Assembly: GCA_964019695.1 (NCBI GenBank) | Contig: OZ026515.1 | Coordinates: forward strand, 35,418,994-35,482,993 | Length of the DNA stretch: 64,000 bases | Source: Loripinus fragilis | Taxonomy: Eukaryota; Mollusca; Bivalvia; Lucinida; Lucinidae | Direction: 5' to 3' | Shown: piece after piece, positions 1 through 11,754 of the stretch | How the letters are laid out: each line of letters begins with the position of its first letter | How positions within the stretch are numbered: position 1 is the first letter of the stretch | The notes under the pieces: model-generated | What the model saw: the letters and a program-made list of their open reading frames with translations, nothing else | Databases searched by the model: none | Told to the model about the DNA's origin: nothing | Translations under genes and position numbers: made by a program

Positions 1-2
1 CT

Positions 3-590
3 GTCAACACAGCCAAATACCTAGGAGTGGACTTGTCCAATAACTTATCATGGAACAGCCACATAGACAGAACTACCAAGAAAGCCAACAGTATGCTGGG
101 ATTTCTGCGAAGGAACCTACGCGTAAACAACAGTGATACTAAGGCTGCTGCTTACAAGACACTTGTTCGACCAAACCTAGAGTATTGCGCATCAGTATGG
201 AGCCCATATACAGCGGCAGGCAAACGAAAAATCGAGATGGTGCAGAGACGAGCAGCAAGGTATGCTACCAACCGCTACCACAACACAAGTAGTGTAACAG
301 ACATGCTGCAGGATCTGGATTGGGAATCACTAGAATCAAGGAGAGTCAAAATACAAATGACCTTACTCTTTAAAGTAATCCAAGATCTAGTGGATATACC
401 AGCCTCAATCTATCTTACGCCTGCAAGTACTCGGACAAGAGCCAATCACACGCAGAAACTTAAACAGATTTCATCAGTCAGATGCCTACAAGCACAATTT
501 CTTCCCTCGAACCATCCCAGTTTGGCCACTGTGGCCGAGGCCCCTGACTTGGTATCATTCAAGCAGGGGCTCTCCACTCTTACATTTTAA
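3..590 (+). mobile_element. 3' end of a CR1/jockey-like non-LTR retrotransposon ORF (RT C-terminal region)
   Basis: An open frame runs from the window edge to TAA at 588-590. It opens with TAKYLGVDLSNNLSW, the segment that follows the RT thumb in CR1/jockey-type LINEs. It continues with GFLRRNL, LVRPNLEYCASVWSPY and VQRRAARYA, a block seen at the C-terminus of these ORF2 proteins and in many animal proteins annotated as RNA-directed DNA polymerase. The catalytic RT core lies off the left edge, so only about the last 195 residues are present. No internal stop is seen, so this tail is fairly young. The following ~150 bases probably belong to its 3' UTR. I cannot separate CR1, L2 and jockey from this tail alone. 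Confidence 0.85.
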
Positions 591-865
591 GCTAGCGTAG
601 GGGGCAGTCTGCAAGTAGGGTCAGAGGGTTCTTAGAGCTGTGCCGGTTTGGCGACCATACCCAGTGGCAGTTACTGTAGCCGGATTGGTCTTTTTACCCA
701 ATGAAGACTCCGAAAAATCAGACGGCAAACTTTTATCTTTTTCTGCCTTTCTATCAACTGATTTCTGTCTTTCCTAAATTTCCCTCTTTCCATTTTCTAC
801 CGCCACAGAGACATACTAATCAAGTGTGATTGTCGTCTCTTAACGAACAGATACAGATTAAAGTC

Positions 866-2160
866 AAAGGCCATGGTCACCTAAACTTAAAATCTGTCAT
901 ACACTGTCTTATGCATGGCTTGTAACGCGATCCCTCTTTCACTTTTTTGACCGAGGATGTTCATATCTGACACAATGATTGCCTATGAGGTGTACAAAAC
1001 AAATAGCTATTCAGGTATCCAATATGACATTGGAGTCAATGGCCAAGGTCACATATAATAAAATCTGTTTTAAGACTTGTAACACGATTTCCACGGAGGA
1101 TGTTCATATTTGGCACAATGGTTGCTCATGGTTTACGTAGATAACAATAGGCCATTCAGATAGCCGATAGCCGAAAGGTGAAGGTCACTTCATTAATGAC
1201 AGAAAGAAGCGACGTCTATGGATAATTAGATTTTTGCTCAGACAATAATGTTGCCGTCTTACGGTGGACAATTAGCGTTATGGGAATGAAAACAATTATG
1301 TAATAGTTATACCATGGGTTGTCCATCTGTACATGGATTATCTCCCGTACAGGTGGGCAACCATGGTATAACTATTTTATACCACCTACATCAGTGTAGG
1401 CCTTGCACATAGAGATACTTTGTGCTAAAGTTGGTAAGGGTGGTATAAATAAAGGTGTCGCTCTTATCCAGGGAAATGTTTGAACTGGCGATAATAGGGA
1501 GGTGTCACTCTTATGAAGGTGGCCGATTCGGCAGGTCCAACTGTATACTTAAAACCTGTCAAGTATCTTACGGCTCGTATCGCAACCCCTCCTTCATTTT
1601 TTGACCTACAATGTAGGATGTTCATATTCAACACAATGATTGCTTATGGGGTGTTGAAAACAATAGGCCTTTTAGATCACCGATGTGACCATGGAGTCAA
1701 AGGTCAAGGTCACATATACTTAAAGCCTGTCTACAGCTTGTAACGCGATTTCCTCTTTCAATTTTTGACGGAGGGTGTTAATATTCGGCGCAATAAAGAT
1801 TACAACAAAGGTCTCGGAATGCGGATATACCTTAGGGTCAAAGGTCAAATATGATCAAAATATGTCTTATTGCTCGATAACTGCTTTAACTTTGGAGTCA
1901 TAGGTCAAGGTCAATTACGTTTAAAATATGTCTTACATCTCATAACGCGAATAACTCTTCCATTTTTACTGAGGGTGTTCATATTTGACAATAGTTGCAT
2001 ATGGTGTGTAGATTACAACGAAAGTTCCAGATCACCGATATGACATTGGAGTCAAAGGTCATATATACTTAATATCAGTTTTATAGCTTTTAACTCCACT
2101 TTCGTTTTTTGACAGAGGGCGTTCATATTTAGCAGAAATATTCTTATAGAAAGGACATAA
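866..2160. repeat. diverged tandem repeat, unit about 150-200 bp
   Basis: A motif set recurs in the same order: GGAGTCAAAGGTCAAGGTCAC, then a stretch like ACTTAAAACCTGTC, GCTTGTAACGCGAT, GAGGGTGTTCATATT, CACAATGATTGC, and a TAGATCACCGATATGACAT-like end. Copies are recognisable near 866-1050, 1050-1190, 1520-1700, 1700-1820, 1880-2060 and 2060-2160, with much divergence and indels. Unrelated sequence and a hairpin sit between 1200 and 1500. Short frames in it (for example 1513-1743) are by-products of the repeat. The class is unknown; similar GTCAAGGTCA-rich repeats are common in bivalve intergenic DNA. Confidence 0.6.
1302..1376. repeat. inverted repeat, arms about 30 bp
   Basis: The left arm (1302-1332) starts AATAGTTATACCATGG and the right arm (1347-1376) is its near-perfect reverse complement, with one indel and a few mismatches. 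The loop is about 14 bases. This could be a small foldback element or a hairpin within a larger repeat. Confidence 0.7.
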
Positions 2161-2444
2161 ACTTTAATGGTGATGGTTTAAAGCTCATCTGCACAATGAT
2201 ACTGGGCACATGCCCATCACAGAATTTGAGTCACAAAAAAACCTTCCTATTATGTTTCGTGTTAGTATCGGCAACGTAACGCCACAAGCTAATGAAACAA
2301 GTAAAAACTTGCAGCTTCTTAGAGACCAGCTAGAACGAACAAGGAACCAGCTAAAAGGTAAATAAAAAAAAACTCCTTGGGAGGACACTGTGGAACTTCA
2401 ATTATATTGATTGACTAGGCTGTTGTGCCAGAAAATGGGGTATG

Positions 2445-3060
2445 GGATTTCAACCTAACAATTGCAATATGATGCAGATGACAAGGAAACGGACCAAACA
2501 GGCCAACTTAGATTAAATACCTCGGAGTAACAATAATTACAGAGGATTTGAGATGGAAATACGTTAGCAATATTTGCACAAAGGCAACAGGAACCTTGGT
2601 CTTCTAAGTGGAATTTGTATTCTTGTTGTTTACGGTAATCGGTTAGTTCTTACTTTAAATGAGAATAACTTATTCTAATATACTAAATATTTACCCGGGA
2701 ATATTTATTTTACAAGGTAAAGCAAGTTGCAAAAGTGATGTTAAAAGTATAACTGATCTCTCAGTTTCTCTTCTTACAAATATACAAATGTAATTAGATT
2801 GATATTAAGCAGGAATGCATTAAAGACACCATGGGTCCGCTTGCAAGCGACTAGTTCGTCTAGTCCTGCAGTGTGCAGGTTCGATTTGGGCCCCCAAGTC
2901 CACCAATCGAGGAACTAGAAAGTGTGCAAACGCGCGTTGCCAGATTTGTAACGAGTATGAAAGAGTATGATTGTCCTTGACTCATACCGTTAGGAATCAC
3001 CACTAAATGGCTCATACTGCAGGAACAGATATTTATAAAGGCAGCTTCTTTACGCATACT
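2445..3060 (+). mobile_element. decayed CR1/jockey-like RT fragment
   Basis: Two disrupted blocks resemble the C-terminal RT region of LINE ORF2. Near 2515-2600 the frame reads TEDLRWKYVSNICTKATGTL, which parallels the SNNLSW...TTKKAN segment at the window start. Near 2895-2985 it reads ELESVQTRVARFVTSMKEY, the VQRRAARYATNRYH-like block. Stops, frameshifts and an intervening stretch at 2610-2820 separate them. It is a dead copy of a family related to, but distinct from, the one at 3-590. Confidence 0.65.
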
Positions 3061-3968
3061 ATTGTAGGTATTGGAACCTAGCAGAGTATATAATTTGCTA
3101 GGCTAAAATTACATAAGAATGTGTTGCTAAGTTTATATAGTTACTTCTCTGGTGAAAAGCTATCCACTAGCTGTGAAGTATCGTAAACAGGTAAGCTACC
3201 CATATGCAAACTGTCAGGTACATCACTTCATGGTAAACTTATCTGGTGCCAATTCAAATTGGTGGAAATTGTAGGAGATATTCGTACAGTCAGACGGACA
3301 GAGATAGATACGTCCTGTGCAATAGCTTGGTACATCCCATGTTCTTGATCAAATTGGCATATAACATTCTTGCAGTTTCAAATTCAAAATTTAGCTTAGC
3401 CATTGAAATGCTAACTGATTCAAAAGATGCCATTTTATCGCTAATTTGATAGTTGTTTAATCTGTTTATGCGGAAACATGCTTATTCAAATCATTGGTCA
3501 TCATAGTTTCGCTTTGACAAGTTAGGGTTCTCATATTTTTTTCATTGTCATTTTGAGATTCTGTTACTGTCATTAAAGTAAATTTTGCTTATTCAAAACG
3601 ACCCCACATCAAATATTCAAAGTGGACTTTCAATTTTCTCTTCAAATGTCCACTGTCCAAGTTGTACTTCTCCACGTGTTTGAACTGGTGGCAGCTGATT
3701 TCAAAAATATATACTGAACACAAAAAGAAACATTATTATATTTAGATTTAATGATTGTTTTCTCCCAGCTGACACAATTTTTTGCCATTTATTATGGCTC
3801 AATAAAGACATGTATTGAAAGCGCCGAAAATGAATATCACAACAACAGTTTCAAAAGTAAAGTTTACAGATAAGTTTGAAATTAGAGGGGGTCAAAAGTT
3901 GAAGGCCCTATTTCGAGATTCACTTTATTGGCCTCAACTTTGATGAAATGACTAAACAGTATTCACTA
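3061..3968. other. no recognisable gene or repeat
   Basis: AT-rich sequence. The short frame at 3246-3449 has no recognisable motif or plausible splice context. I see no clear inverted or tandem repeat here. Confidence 0.5.
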
Positions 3969-4193
3969 CTGTCCTACCAGCCAAGAGTGACAGTGATGTC
4001 ATGTTTTGTTTACAAAGTTATCGTAGACTTATAATCGATAGATCGCTTGTGTATTAATCCTATCCTGTGGATAGGATTTATACACAAGTGATCTATCAAT
4101 TCGCGTTAGCTCACATGGAGTGTACAAGATATGTTTTACTTCATAATTGTAAACAAAATGTAACGTCACTGTCACTCTTGGTTGGCCCATCAG
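3969..4193. mobile_element. TIR MITE, family G, copy 1
   Basis: It is flanked by TA on both sides. The left end is CTGTCCTACCAGCCAAGAGT and the right end is the reverse complement of a variant of it, with the TIR continuing through GTGACAGTGA to TTTTGTTTACAA (about 45 bp). A second palindrome fills the centre (about 4035-4100, GATAGATCGCTTGTGTA and its complement). There is no coding capacity. A second copy is at 7495-7686. Confidence 0.8.
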
Positions 4194-4358
4194 TAGGCAT
4201 GATCTTCACACTTATCAGACACAGTATATCACTAAGTGGTAACAGGGCCACTTCAAATGCAAACGTTTCTGCTTGGAATATTGTACATTAGTTCATTTAA
4301 GATATGTTTTTTTTTTCAAAATGCATTGAAGATGTCATAAAAAGTAAAGTAATGTAAG

Positions 4359-4583
4359 CATGGGTGAAAGTTCAAAATGTCCAAAATCCTGAACTTTTGA
4401 AATTCAAATTTTAAAACTTGCAGGATGGCTACAAAAATGGATAATTTAAAGTTAAAATGATTAATTGTGTTTAGATAATCTGAAAACTAATCAAAGAAGC
4501 TATTATAATCTCCTTAATTCAGCATTTTGAGGCTGACTTTCTATGGAAAGTCAGCCTCAAAATCCTGAAAACTTTCACCCATG
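4359..4583. mobile_element. MITE family A, copy 1
   Basis: The ends are CATGGGTGAAAGTT and its complement AACTTTCACCCATG. The centre holds a palindrome, TTGAGGCTGACTTTC and its complement, around 4528-4562. Non-coding, about 225 bp. Related copies are at 5653-5895, 17217-17455, 41721-41963, a split copy at 30818-31160 and a fragment at 19725-19858. Confidence 0.85.
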
Positions 4584-5008
4584 TGTAAAAAATGGATCAA
4601 TTTGATCAAATCAATTGGCAGAGAAGCATTGCCTGGAGCTGGATGGCTAATATCCAGAGCTTGAAATTGAAAACTCATCGAAATATGTAGATAATTAAGT
4701 TAAAGAAATGCATTAGGTTTAATTGCAAGTTAGATAATCTCAAAGTGGCAAAATGTTTGACCTTTAATTTCTTCCAACCGTGGAATGAATGGCATACTGT
4801 TTGTACTGTTTTAGATTGATGACTATCAGTAAAATTATGAAAAATCAAAACCAATGCCCTTGTGCATGCGCATTGCGCGTTTTGCACTGCTTAATGCATT
4901 TTCAGTAGCTGTTTGAATTTTCTGTCTTGAATGATGGAACAAGTAAACCACTTAGTGTATATGGTTGCCAGATATCTATCAAGCAATAAAAATGTATAAT
5001 AATGTTTT

Positions 5009-5213
5009 TTTGTTTTGTTTGTTTGATTTGATCCTTTACGTCCACTCAACAATCTTTCAGTTATGCGGGACGGGTCTTCCTGGGTTGAACCAGTACTAAG
5101 CTAGGATAGATGTGTCTTGCTCAAGGACCACAACGCAGTGACGCCGGTGAGGCTCGAACCCGCGGCCCTTCGGTCTCGAGTCAAGCACTCTACCACTGAG
5201 CCACTGCGCTCCC
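5009..5213 (-). mobile_element. tRNA-derived SINE, copy 1, with 13-bp target-site duplication
   Basis: Read on the minus strand, it starts GGGAGCGCAGTGGCTCAGTG with a pol III A box (TGGCTCAGTGGTAGAG), then a B box (GGTTCGAGCC) about 40 bases on. A tRNA-unrelated body follows (CTTAGTACTGGTTCAACCC), ending in a TC-rich tail. The 13-base direct repeat ATAATAATGTTTT flanks it at 4996-5008 and 5214-5226, the mark of LINE-driven insertion. Other copies are at 42202-42389, 48701-48915 and 54930-55125, with a head fragment at 11468-11539. The 5117-5308 frame across it is spurious. Confidence 0.9.
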
Positions 5214-5652
5214 ATAATAATGTTTTAAGATATTGTTTTGGAGTTAAAAACTTAGGGACAATGTGTGTAACATTTCTTTCTTTTGCTCAGTATAATTGCA
5301 AAAATTGAAAAGTACACTATAGCAATGGGGGCATGTAGAGAAACCTTTTTCCTGCATCATCATTTGTCATAGCTCACCATGCCTAGTGATGCCTTGGGGA
5401 AGAATTTTTCTATTTACCCCTCATCACAGTCATAATAGATTCTTGTACTAGTATTCCAGTCAACAATACATGTAAATGAGAAAAAGAACCCGAGACACTG
5501 CTGGTTAAACTCATTCCTTTTATTATAACAAACATTATATGAAGAGCATTTTCTAACAAGGTAAATAGAGATATTTGTTCAGACATTATTATCTTTCATA
5601 ACAAAATAAACATTTATAAATAGCTTTTCAACTTCTGAAAATGAAAAGAAAA

Positions 5653-5895
5653 CATGAATATTGGTGAAAGCTGAAAATTGAGCTTTAGAAATTAAAAAGT
5701 TTAACTCAAAACTTGAAGTATGCCTAAAAAACTAAATAATTTAAATTCAAATGGTTTTATATTTAGACAATCTACAAAGCTATTCAGTTAGCTATTTTAA
5801 GCAGTATAATTTAGTAATTTTGAGGCTGACTTCTGTGGAAAGTTGGCCTAAAAATATAGAATTCAAGAATAATCCTGAAAACTTTCACTGATGCA
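5653..5895. mobile_element. MITE family A, copy 2 (diverged)
   Basis: It has the same order of blocks as copy 1: GGTGAAAG-like left end, GATGCCTACAAAA-like block, central TTTTGAGGCTGACTT, and an ACTTTCACTGATGCATG right end. The terminal CATGGG is degraded. Confidence 0.7.
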
Positions 5896-6595
5896 TGAAA
5901 CAGATCACAAGACAAGCTGTTTTCAGAGTTTATGACATGGTTAGAATCTAACTAGAATGCTTAACTATTATGAGTTAGAATTTTGGAAAAAATGAAAGTT
6001 CCAATTGTAGCAATAATACTATTTGAGCAGCAAACGATAGCACTGAATAGACTTTATTAATAGGCAGGCTGATCTGCAACTGTTGTTCCTATATAAACCT
6101 TGCCTCGAGAAAAACTGCTTTTGTCACATTTGCACTAACAAAAGTGCAGATAATCTGTGCAGGCTGGCCAGTATCTGTGTTATTCACAAATAGCTTAACC
6201 TTCTACATGCAAATTTTTACTATTCTATCTAGTCTCTGTAGATGAGCAGACTGTAGTGAGCCTTTTCTTGGTGGCAACCCATGAGTACAAGGATTTCTTG
6301 TGACGATGCCCACAAAAACTACATAATTCGAGCCGGTTTCCAGGAAAAGCTACAAGTTGGCATGTGCACCCATCAAAGACTCAGATCAGCCTGTACATCT
6401 GCAAAAACTGATGTGTCTTCTATGGGCATTCTATGGGTAACCAATGGTCCAATGTTTCTTCAGGTGGATAACTAAGAATCTGATCAGAATGTATGGATAT
6501 GCAGACTGATTTAAATCTTCCCTGTATGAACATGCCAACTTGTACCTTATGCTGCATACCATCTCATATGGCATAAACAAGTTCCCTCATGACTT

Positions 6596-7490
6596 GGGCT
6601 CACTCACAGGAGCTTGAAATTCGATCCTTAAATCACCCCTATAGCCTCATAGCCAAAAGCTCACAATGTCATTACGTAGCAATGACCAGGAGTGAAACTA
6701 AATTTCAGGCACCTTTGAATCGCCGTTACCAGGAGGTTTTGGCGAAAACTGAACATCTAACCATAAAAACTATGGCAACAGGTCATGCGAGGCATGGATA
6801 ACTTTTTCTGACATATCACTGAGTCAAAATAATGAGCGTTTGAAAATAAGGAAAAAATAACGATAGCCATTCTGGCTCCAGTATCCGGTTTGACGCAGTG
6901 AATCTGAGCCTTCGTCACACTTGGAGAAAATTCATTTCAAAACTTACAAACTCTTCAACCAAAAAATGAAACAATCAGTTAAATGTGTTCAGAATATTAA
7001 ATAAATCAAACCCTTACATTTACTTATTACAAAAAGTTCTGTTTTTCATAAACTTTGCAGAAATTTAAAACTGAAACTGTTGTTTTTCAAAGCTCGTGTG
7101 ACGTTGACGTCGTGCACGATTTGGCGTACAAAGCGTAACGTCAAGTTATAGCGTCTTGGGGCTTACTCCGTAGATGAAAACATCATTGTCTCATTGTTTA
7201 TGCCCTAACAAATAGGTTTCCCAGTACTATATCGACTTAAAGTATACTTGAGACATTGTCCTGTTTTGTCTTAGCATCGCCATCTTGATCATAAGATAGA
7301 AGAAAAGTTATCGAACACTTTGCCGTTGCCGTCGCAACATTCACTGCCGATTGACCGGAAACTGGAGCCGGAATGGCTACTGAGAGCTTAGTTTCACTCC
7401 TGGTCATTACTACGTAATGACACTGAGAGCTTTTGGGTTTGAGGCTATATAGGTGATATAAGGACCGAACTTCAAGCTCCTGTGGCTCAC
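6596..7490. mobile_element. long-TIR foldback element, about 0.9 kb
   Basis: Left arm from about 6605: CACAGGAGCTTGAAATTCG, CCTATAGCCTCA, CAAAAGCTC, GTCATTACGTAG, AATGACCAGGAGTGAAACTA. The right arm (about 7354-7485) is the reverse complement of the same blocks in order. The arms resume inside with AGCCATTCTGGCTCCAGT (6862) against its partner near 7360. About 150 extra bases (6710-6860) interrupt the left arm. The frame at 6589-6801 lies in an arm and is not a gene. It abuts the family G MITE at 7495. Confidence 0.75.
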
Positions 7491-7494
7491 CTTA

Positions 7495-7686
7495 CTGTCC
7501 TGCCAGCCAAGAGTGAGAGTGACATCATGTTTTGTTTACAAAGTTATCAGGGACCTATAATTGATTGATCACTTCTGTAATATATCAATTCGCGTTTAAT
7601 AGCGCAAGTTGGGTGTACATGTTAATGTTTACTTAAAAATTGTAAACAAAAAATTATGTCACTGTCACTCTTGGTTGGCATGACAG
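7495..7686. mobile_element. TIR MITE, family G, copy 2
   Basis: TA-flanked. The ends CTGTCCTGCCAGCCAAGAGT and TGTCACTCTTGGTTGGCATG are inverted relatives of each other and of the 3969-4193 copy. It keeps the TTTTGTTTACAA arms but is shorter inside. Confidence 0.8.
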
Positions 7687-7689
7687 TAT

Positions 7690-8480
7690 CTATACACAAC
7701 AAGTTGCTTACAGTATTATATAAATGTTCTCAATTTTTAACACTTTTCTCTTTCTAATTTCAAATAAAATGCCAGTTACCAGGCCTGCAATTCTTAAAAT
7801 GCTTCTCTGAATAGTAAACAGGGAAGACCCTGATCCGACTGCTTCTTCAGAAGTAGCCTGACCTGGGTCTGCCTTGTTTGTCTAGGCCTTTTTGGCAGAT
7901 AACTAGTTTTCGAAATTTTAGAGCATTTACAGTACAATGATTATGGTCAACAGTAAATACTTGCTTTAGAAAAATTTAATCCTTTTTATACTGATGAGCG
8001 CTTCCATCTGGTTTGTAAAAATAAACTTTGGATGGTTCCTTGAATATATAAAGAGATCATAGGTTAGAATCTTCAAACTATAAAAGGTTTTTGAACAGTT
8101 CCTGAAGATTGTCTTTATCTTATATACAGTGTGGTTCTTCACTGTTTGCAAAAGTTCCTGTTTATGGGTTTCAATGATAATAGAGTTAATATCAATAATG
8201 CCAAAATGAAAAAAAATATCTGTTTACAAACTTCCAACTATCTCTATTTTTGACTGCTAACATTAAAAATTATAAAGTATTCTTTGGGGATTTTCCAATC
8301 AGCCACTTGGCTTCCCATTTAACTCTATACAAAAATCATTCTCCAACATAGCAATCTTTTATAACCTTAAATTTCAATGCAAAAGTAAACATAAATATTT
8401 TTTTCTTAACCTAAGGTAAATGTTCTGAAACTATATCAGGGACCAAATTTTAGATGAGAACCATTTAAATTTCACTATAT
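7690..8480. other. AT-rich stretch with a short palindromic repeat
   Basis: Around 7800-7890 there is a short foldback (GAAGACCCTGATC... and GACCTGGGTCTGCC...) of a type scattered through the window. The rest shows no gene or clear repeat; the frame at 7966-8151 has no recognisable motif. Confidence 0.4.
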
Positions 8481-8484
8481 TTAT

Positions 8485-8721
8485 GGGCCAGTGCACAAGA
8501 TTTCAGTACTTATTGCATATGCACAAATGCCTCTAAAAATTGCCAATGTTGATGTATACAGCAATGTTAGAGGTCTAAATTTTGGTCTGAGTCTTCATCT
8601 ACATCCATTCTTTGTGTATGCCAGCAGTGAAGGCTCTTACGAGACTGTCCGTATGCGTAAGTTCATCTGAGACTTTGCTGCTGGCAGATGTGATAAGTAC
8701 CAAAATTTTGTGTGCTGGCCC
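8485..8721. mobile_element. MITE family B (GGGCCAGTGCACAAG ends), copy 1
   Basis: The left end GGGCCAGTGCACAAGATTT is inverted at the right end (AAATTTTGTGTGCTGGCCC), with GTACTTATTGCATATGC-type sequence inside and a second internal palindrome (GCAGTGAAGGCTC / GACTTTGCTGCTG). Partial relatives occur near 16545-16620, 17120-17600 (interrupted by a family A MITE), 27185-27295 and 31495-31650. Confidence 0.75.
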
Positions 8722-9190
8722 ATATGTATAATATGGTTGGAAAAATAATGCAATGTATTTATAACATTATCTTAATGAAGGAGTTTCACATACATATTAA
8801 TACAAGAAACATGGATTTGTCCATTTTGTATATTTAAGGGGTAACAGATCAAAATTTCTAACCTTTTAATATATTTCTGTCCCTGAAGATTGTTTTCATC
8901 TTGGCAAACAGTGCAGACCCTAATGAAATGCTGCATTATACGGCATTTCATATGAGTCTTCACTGTTTGACAAAGTACCTGTTTACCAGTATCCAGAATG
9001 AAAAGGGTTAAACATTGTGTAACAAAAGCAAGTTTACATGAAAAATAATTATGATGAAATTTCATGAGATATGCTGCTATTTGGTGCTGCTATTATGGGT
9101 ATTATCCTTTAATACAACATTATTTGCTTTGTTTGAAATTCAGTGCTCTGGCAAATTCCAACAAATCAAGTTACTATAAATAGACTTAAC

Positions 9191-10836
9191 AAGAGGGCCA
9201 AAGTGGCCCTGAATCGCTCACCTGTACTATGTGCACCAGCCTTGTTCAGTGGAAGGTAATGATTTAAACCATTTGGTGGTGGGTAATCAAGCTGGTCTCT
9301 TTGAGTGCATAACAAGACCCTACCCCCTCCCCCCATCACACACAAAAAATTTCTACATACCAAATATTAAGGCTCTAGTCCTTGTGGTTTCAGACAAGAA
9401 GGTTTTTTCATGTTTTCCCTAGATGGGCCTCTGCGAAACATGTAACCCCCGAGCAGGCCAATTTGTGCCCCAGGGTCTAAATTTTATCATACTTGGAAGA
9501 GGTCAACTAGGTGATGTCTTGTCCTCCCTATATAATCCTATATAAAACATGTGACCCCGGGGCGTGACCATTTTTGACCCCAGGGTCATTATTTGAACAA
9601 ACTTGGTAGAGGTCCACTTGGTGATGCTAAATACCAAAAATCAAGGCTCTTGGCCCTGTGATTTCAGAGACAAGAAGATTTTTTCACATTTTCCCTATAT
9701 AAGCCTATATAAAACATGTGACCCCCTGGGTGGGGCCATTTCTGACCCGAGGTCTATAATTTGAACAAATAAATACCAAATATCAATAGTCTAGGCTTTC
9801 TGGTTTCAGACAAGAAGTCTTTTTCTTGTTTTCTCTATATAAGCCTATGTAAAACATTTGACCCCAGGGGCAGGAACATTTTTGGCCCAAGGTCTATAAT
9901 TTGAACAAACTTGGTAGAGGTCCACTAGGTGAGGCTACATACCACATATCAAGGCTCTAGGCCTTGTGGTTTCAAACAAGAAGATTTTTTCACATTTTCC
10001 CTATATAAGCCAATGGAGAACATGTGACCCCTGGGGGCAGGGCCATTCTATATAATGTGAACAAACTTGGTAGAGGTCCACTAGGTGATGCTACATACCA
10101 AATATCAATAGTCTAGGCCTTCTGGTTTCAGACAAGAAGTTTTTTTTCACGTTTTCCCTATAAAAGCCAATGTAAAACAATTGATCCACAGGGCGGGGCC
10201 ATTTTTGGCCACAGGGCTATAATTCTAACAAGAATGAATCAAATCTGACCAATAGGTACTGAGATATGGTTCCTGAAAGACAAAAAGTGTGGACGGACGG
10301 ACGCACGGACAACGCAAAAACTATATCCCTCCGACTTTGTCGGGGATTGCAAACATGGAAAAGGTCCACTAGGTGATGCTACATACCAAATATCAAGGCT
10401 CTAGGCCTTGTGGTTTCAAACAAGAAGATTTTTTCACATTTTCCCTATATAAGCCTATGTATAACATGTGACCCCGGGGCCGAGCCATTTTTGGCCCCAG
10501 GGCTATAATTTGAACAAACTTGGTAGAGGTCCACTAGGTGATGCTACATACCAAATATCAAGGCTCCAGGCCTTCTGGTTTCAGACAAGAAGATTTTTAA
10601 AGTTTTCATCTTGAAAATCTATTTTTAGCCTCTGTGACCTAGATATGCAACTAACCAAAACCATTTTGGTAGAGGGCCACTCAAGGATCATTTGTGTGAA
10701 ATTATTTCAAAATTTGACCAGGGGTTTAGGAGGAGTTGTCATTTAAGTTAATTGTTAACAGACGACTACGACGGCCGGACGCCGGACGAAGACGGATCAC
10801 AAAGCTCACCTTGTCACAACGTGACAGGTGAGCTAA
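9191..10836. mobile_element. 1.6-kb element built of about 160-bp internal repeats
   Basis: The left end reads AGAGGGCCAAAGTGGCCCTG then GCTCACCTG; the right end reads AAGCTCACCTTGTC then GACAGGTGAGCTAAAA. Between them the block CTTGGTAGAGGTCCACTAGG, then ATACCAAATATCAAGGCTC, then GACAAGAAGATTTTTTCAC, then TATAAAACATGTGACCCC recurs about six times (starts near 9494, 9602, 9911, 10066, 10355 and 10518). The tail is rich in GGACGGACGG/GCCGGACGCC motifs. A shorter relative is at 44266-44639 and a scrap at 58735-58850. No transposase frame is present, so it is non-autonomous. The frames at 9166-9422 are repeat by-products. Confidence 0.75.
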
Positions 10837-10869
10837 AAATATCAAGATACAGCAAACTGTATCACAATA

Positions 10870-11108
10870 TGAGCCGTGACATGTCATTTCCAACAATGTG
10901 GCATTTTGACAAGTGTAGACTCTGACGAGCCTGTGCAGCCTCCTTTTGAGCTTAGAAACGCCAAATGTTGTTCGGTCAGCAGCTTAACACTCATAGAATA
11001 TTCAAGCGACTAGAAAAGGCTCTGATCAGACTGCAGGTATGCGCAGGCTGGTCTGAGGCTGTGCTGTTCGCACATACCTCATTGTTGGAAATGTCATGTC
11101 ACGGCTCA
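10870..11108. mobile_element. MITE family D (TGAGCCGTGACATG ends), copy 1
   Basis: The ends TGAGCCGTGACATG then TTCCAACAATG are inverted at the right end (CATTGTTGGAAATG then CATGTCACGGCTCA). Internal blocks AGCCTGTGCAGCC and GATCAGACTGCAGGTATGCG recur in the copies at 13113-13351, 15348-15574 and 27942-28114. Confidence 0.85.
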
Positions 11109-11371
11109 TATGTTTCACAGAAATAAGACATCACAATATTATGACATATCCATTTAATCTCTCAACCCTATTCCAAATCCTTGTTATAATGGAAACCCGT
11201 AAATGTGTACTTTGGTGAACAGTGAAGATCTAGATGAAATGCCCCAGAACAAGGCATTTCATTAGGTATTAGCCTTCACGGAGAGAAATAGGAAATTCTG
11301 ACCTGTAACACCATTTAATTTATAATGGACAACTCTATCCTTTTTGTATCTATCTATATTTAGAAAACACA

Positions 11372-11462
11372 TCACAGGTTTAGATAAACAAATTTTTTGA
11401 GCGTAAAATTGTAAATATTTCTTACCCATCAGTTAAAACATATGTTTTGGGTGCTGAAAAGA
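11372..11462. mobile_element. MITE family C, truncated copy
   Basis: It has the CAGGTTTAGATAAACA, GAGCGTAAAATTG and CATATGTTTTGGGTGCT blocks of family C (full copy at 13564-13750) and breaks off at the central palindrome, where a SINE head begins. Confidence 0.75.
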
Positions 11463-11467
11463 ACTCA

Positions 11468-11539
11468 CGCCGGTGAGGCTTGAACCCACGGCCCCTCGGT
11501 CTCTAGTCGAGCATTCTAACACTGAGCCACTGTGCTCCT
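11468..11539 (-). mobile_element. SINE head fragment (tRNA-like region only)
   Basis: The minus strand shows an A box (TGGCTCAGTGTTAGAA) and a B box (GGTTCAAGCC), matching the head of the SINE at 5009-5213. The body is missing. It is joined to a broken family C MITE. Confidence 0.75.
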
Positions 11540-11658
11540 CACTCTGCTTGTAAATCACAAATAAATATTGCAAAGTTTGTAGGGGAAATTATGGTAACTC
11601 CAACAGGTTTTCATCTTTGCAGTTATCTGATGAGCACATTCCTGATTCTGTAGCTCAT

Positions 11659-11723
11659 GGGGCGTCTGGTATCCTGATAGTAGTGGAAAATTGGTTTCCA
11701 CTACTATTAGGGTACCAGATGCT
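11659..11723. repeat. inverted repeat, arms about 29 bp
   Basis: GTCTGGTATCCTGATAGTAG followed by TGGAAA forms the left arm; TTTCCACTACTATTAGGGTA followed by CCAGAT forms the right. The loop is about 5 bases. It lies in front of a GGATCC-type repeat fragment (about 11755-11965). Confidence 0.8.
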
Positions 11724-11754
11724 CCATGTTTCAAAAAGGGATAGATCCAGGTTA

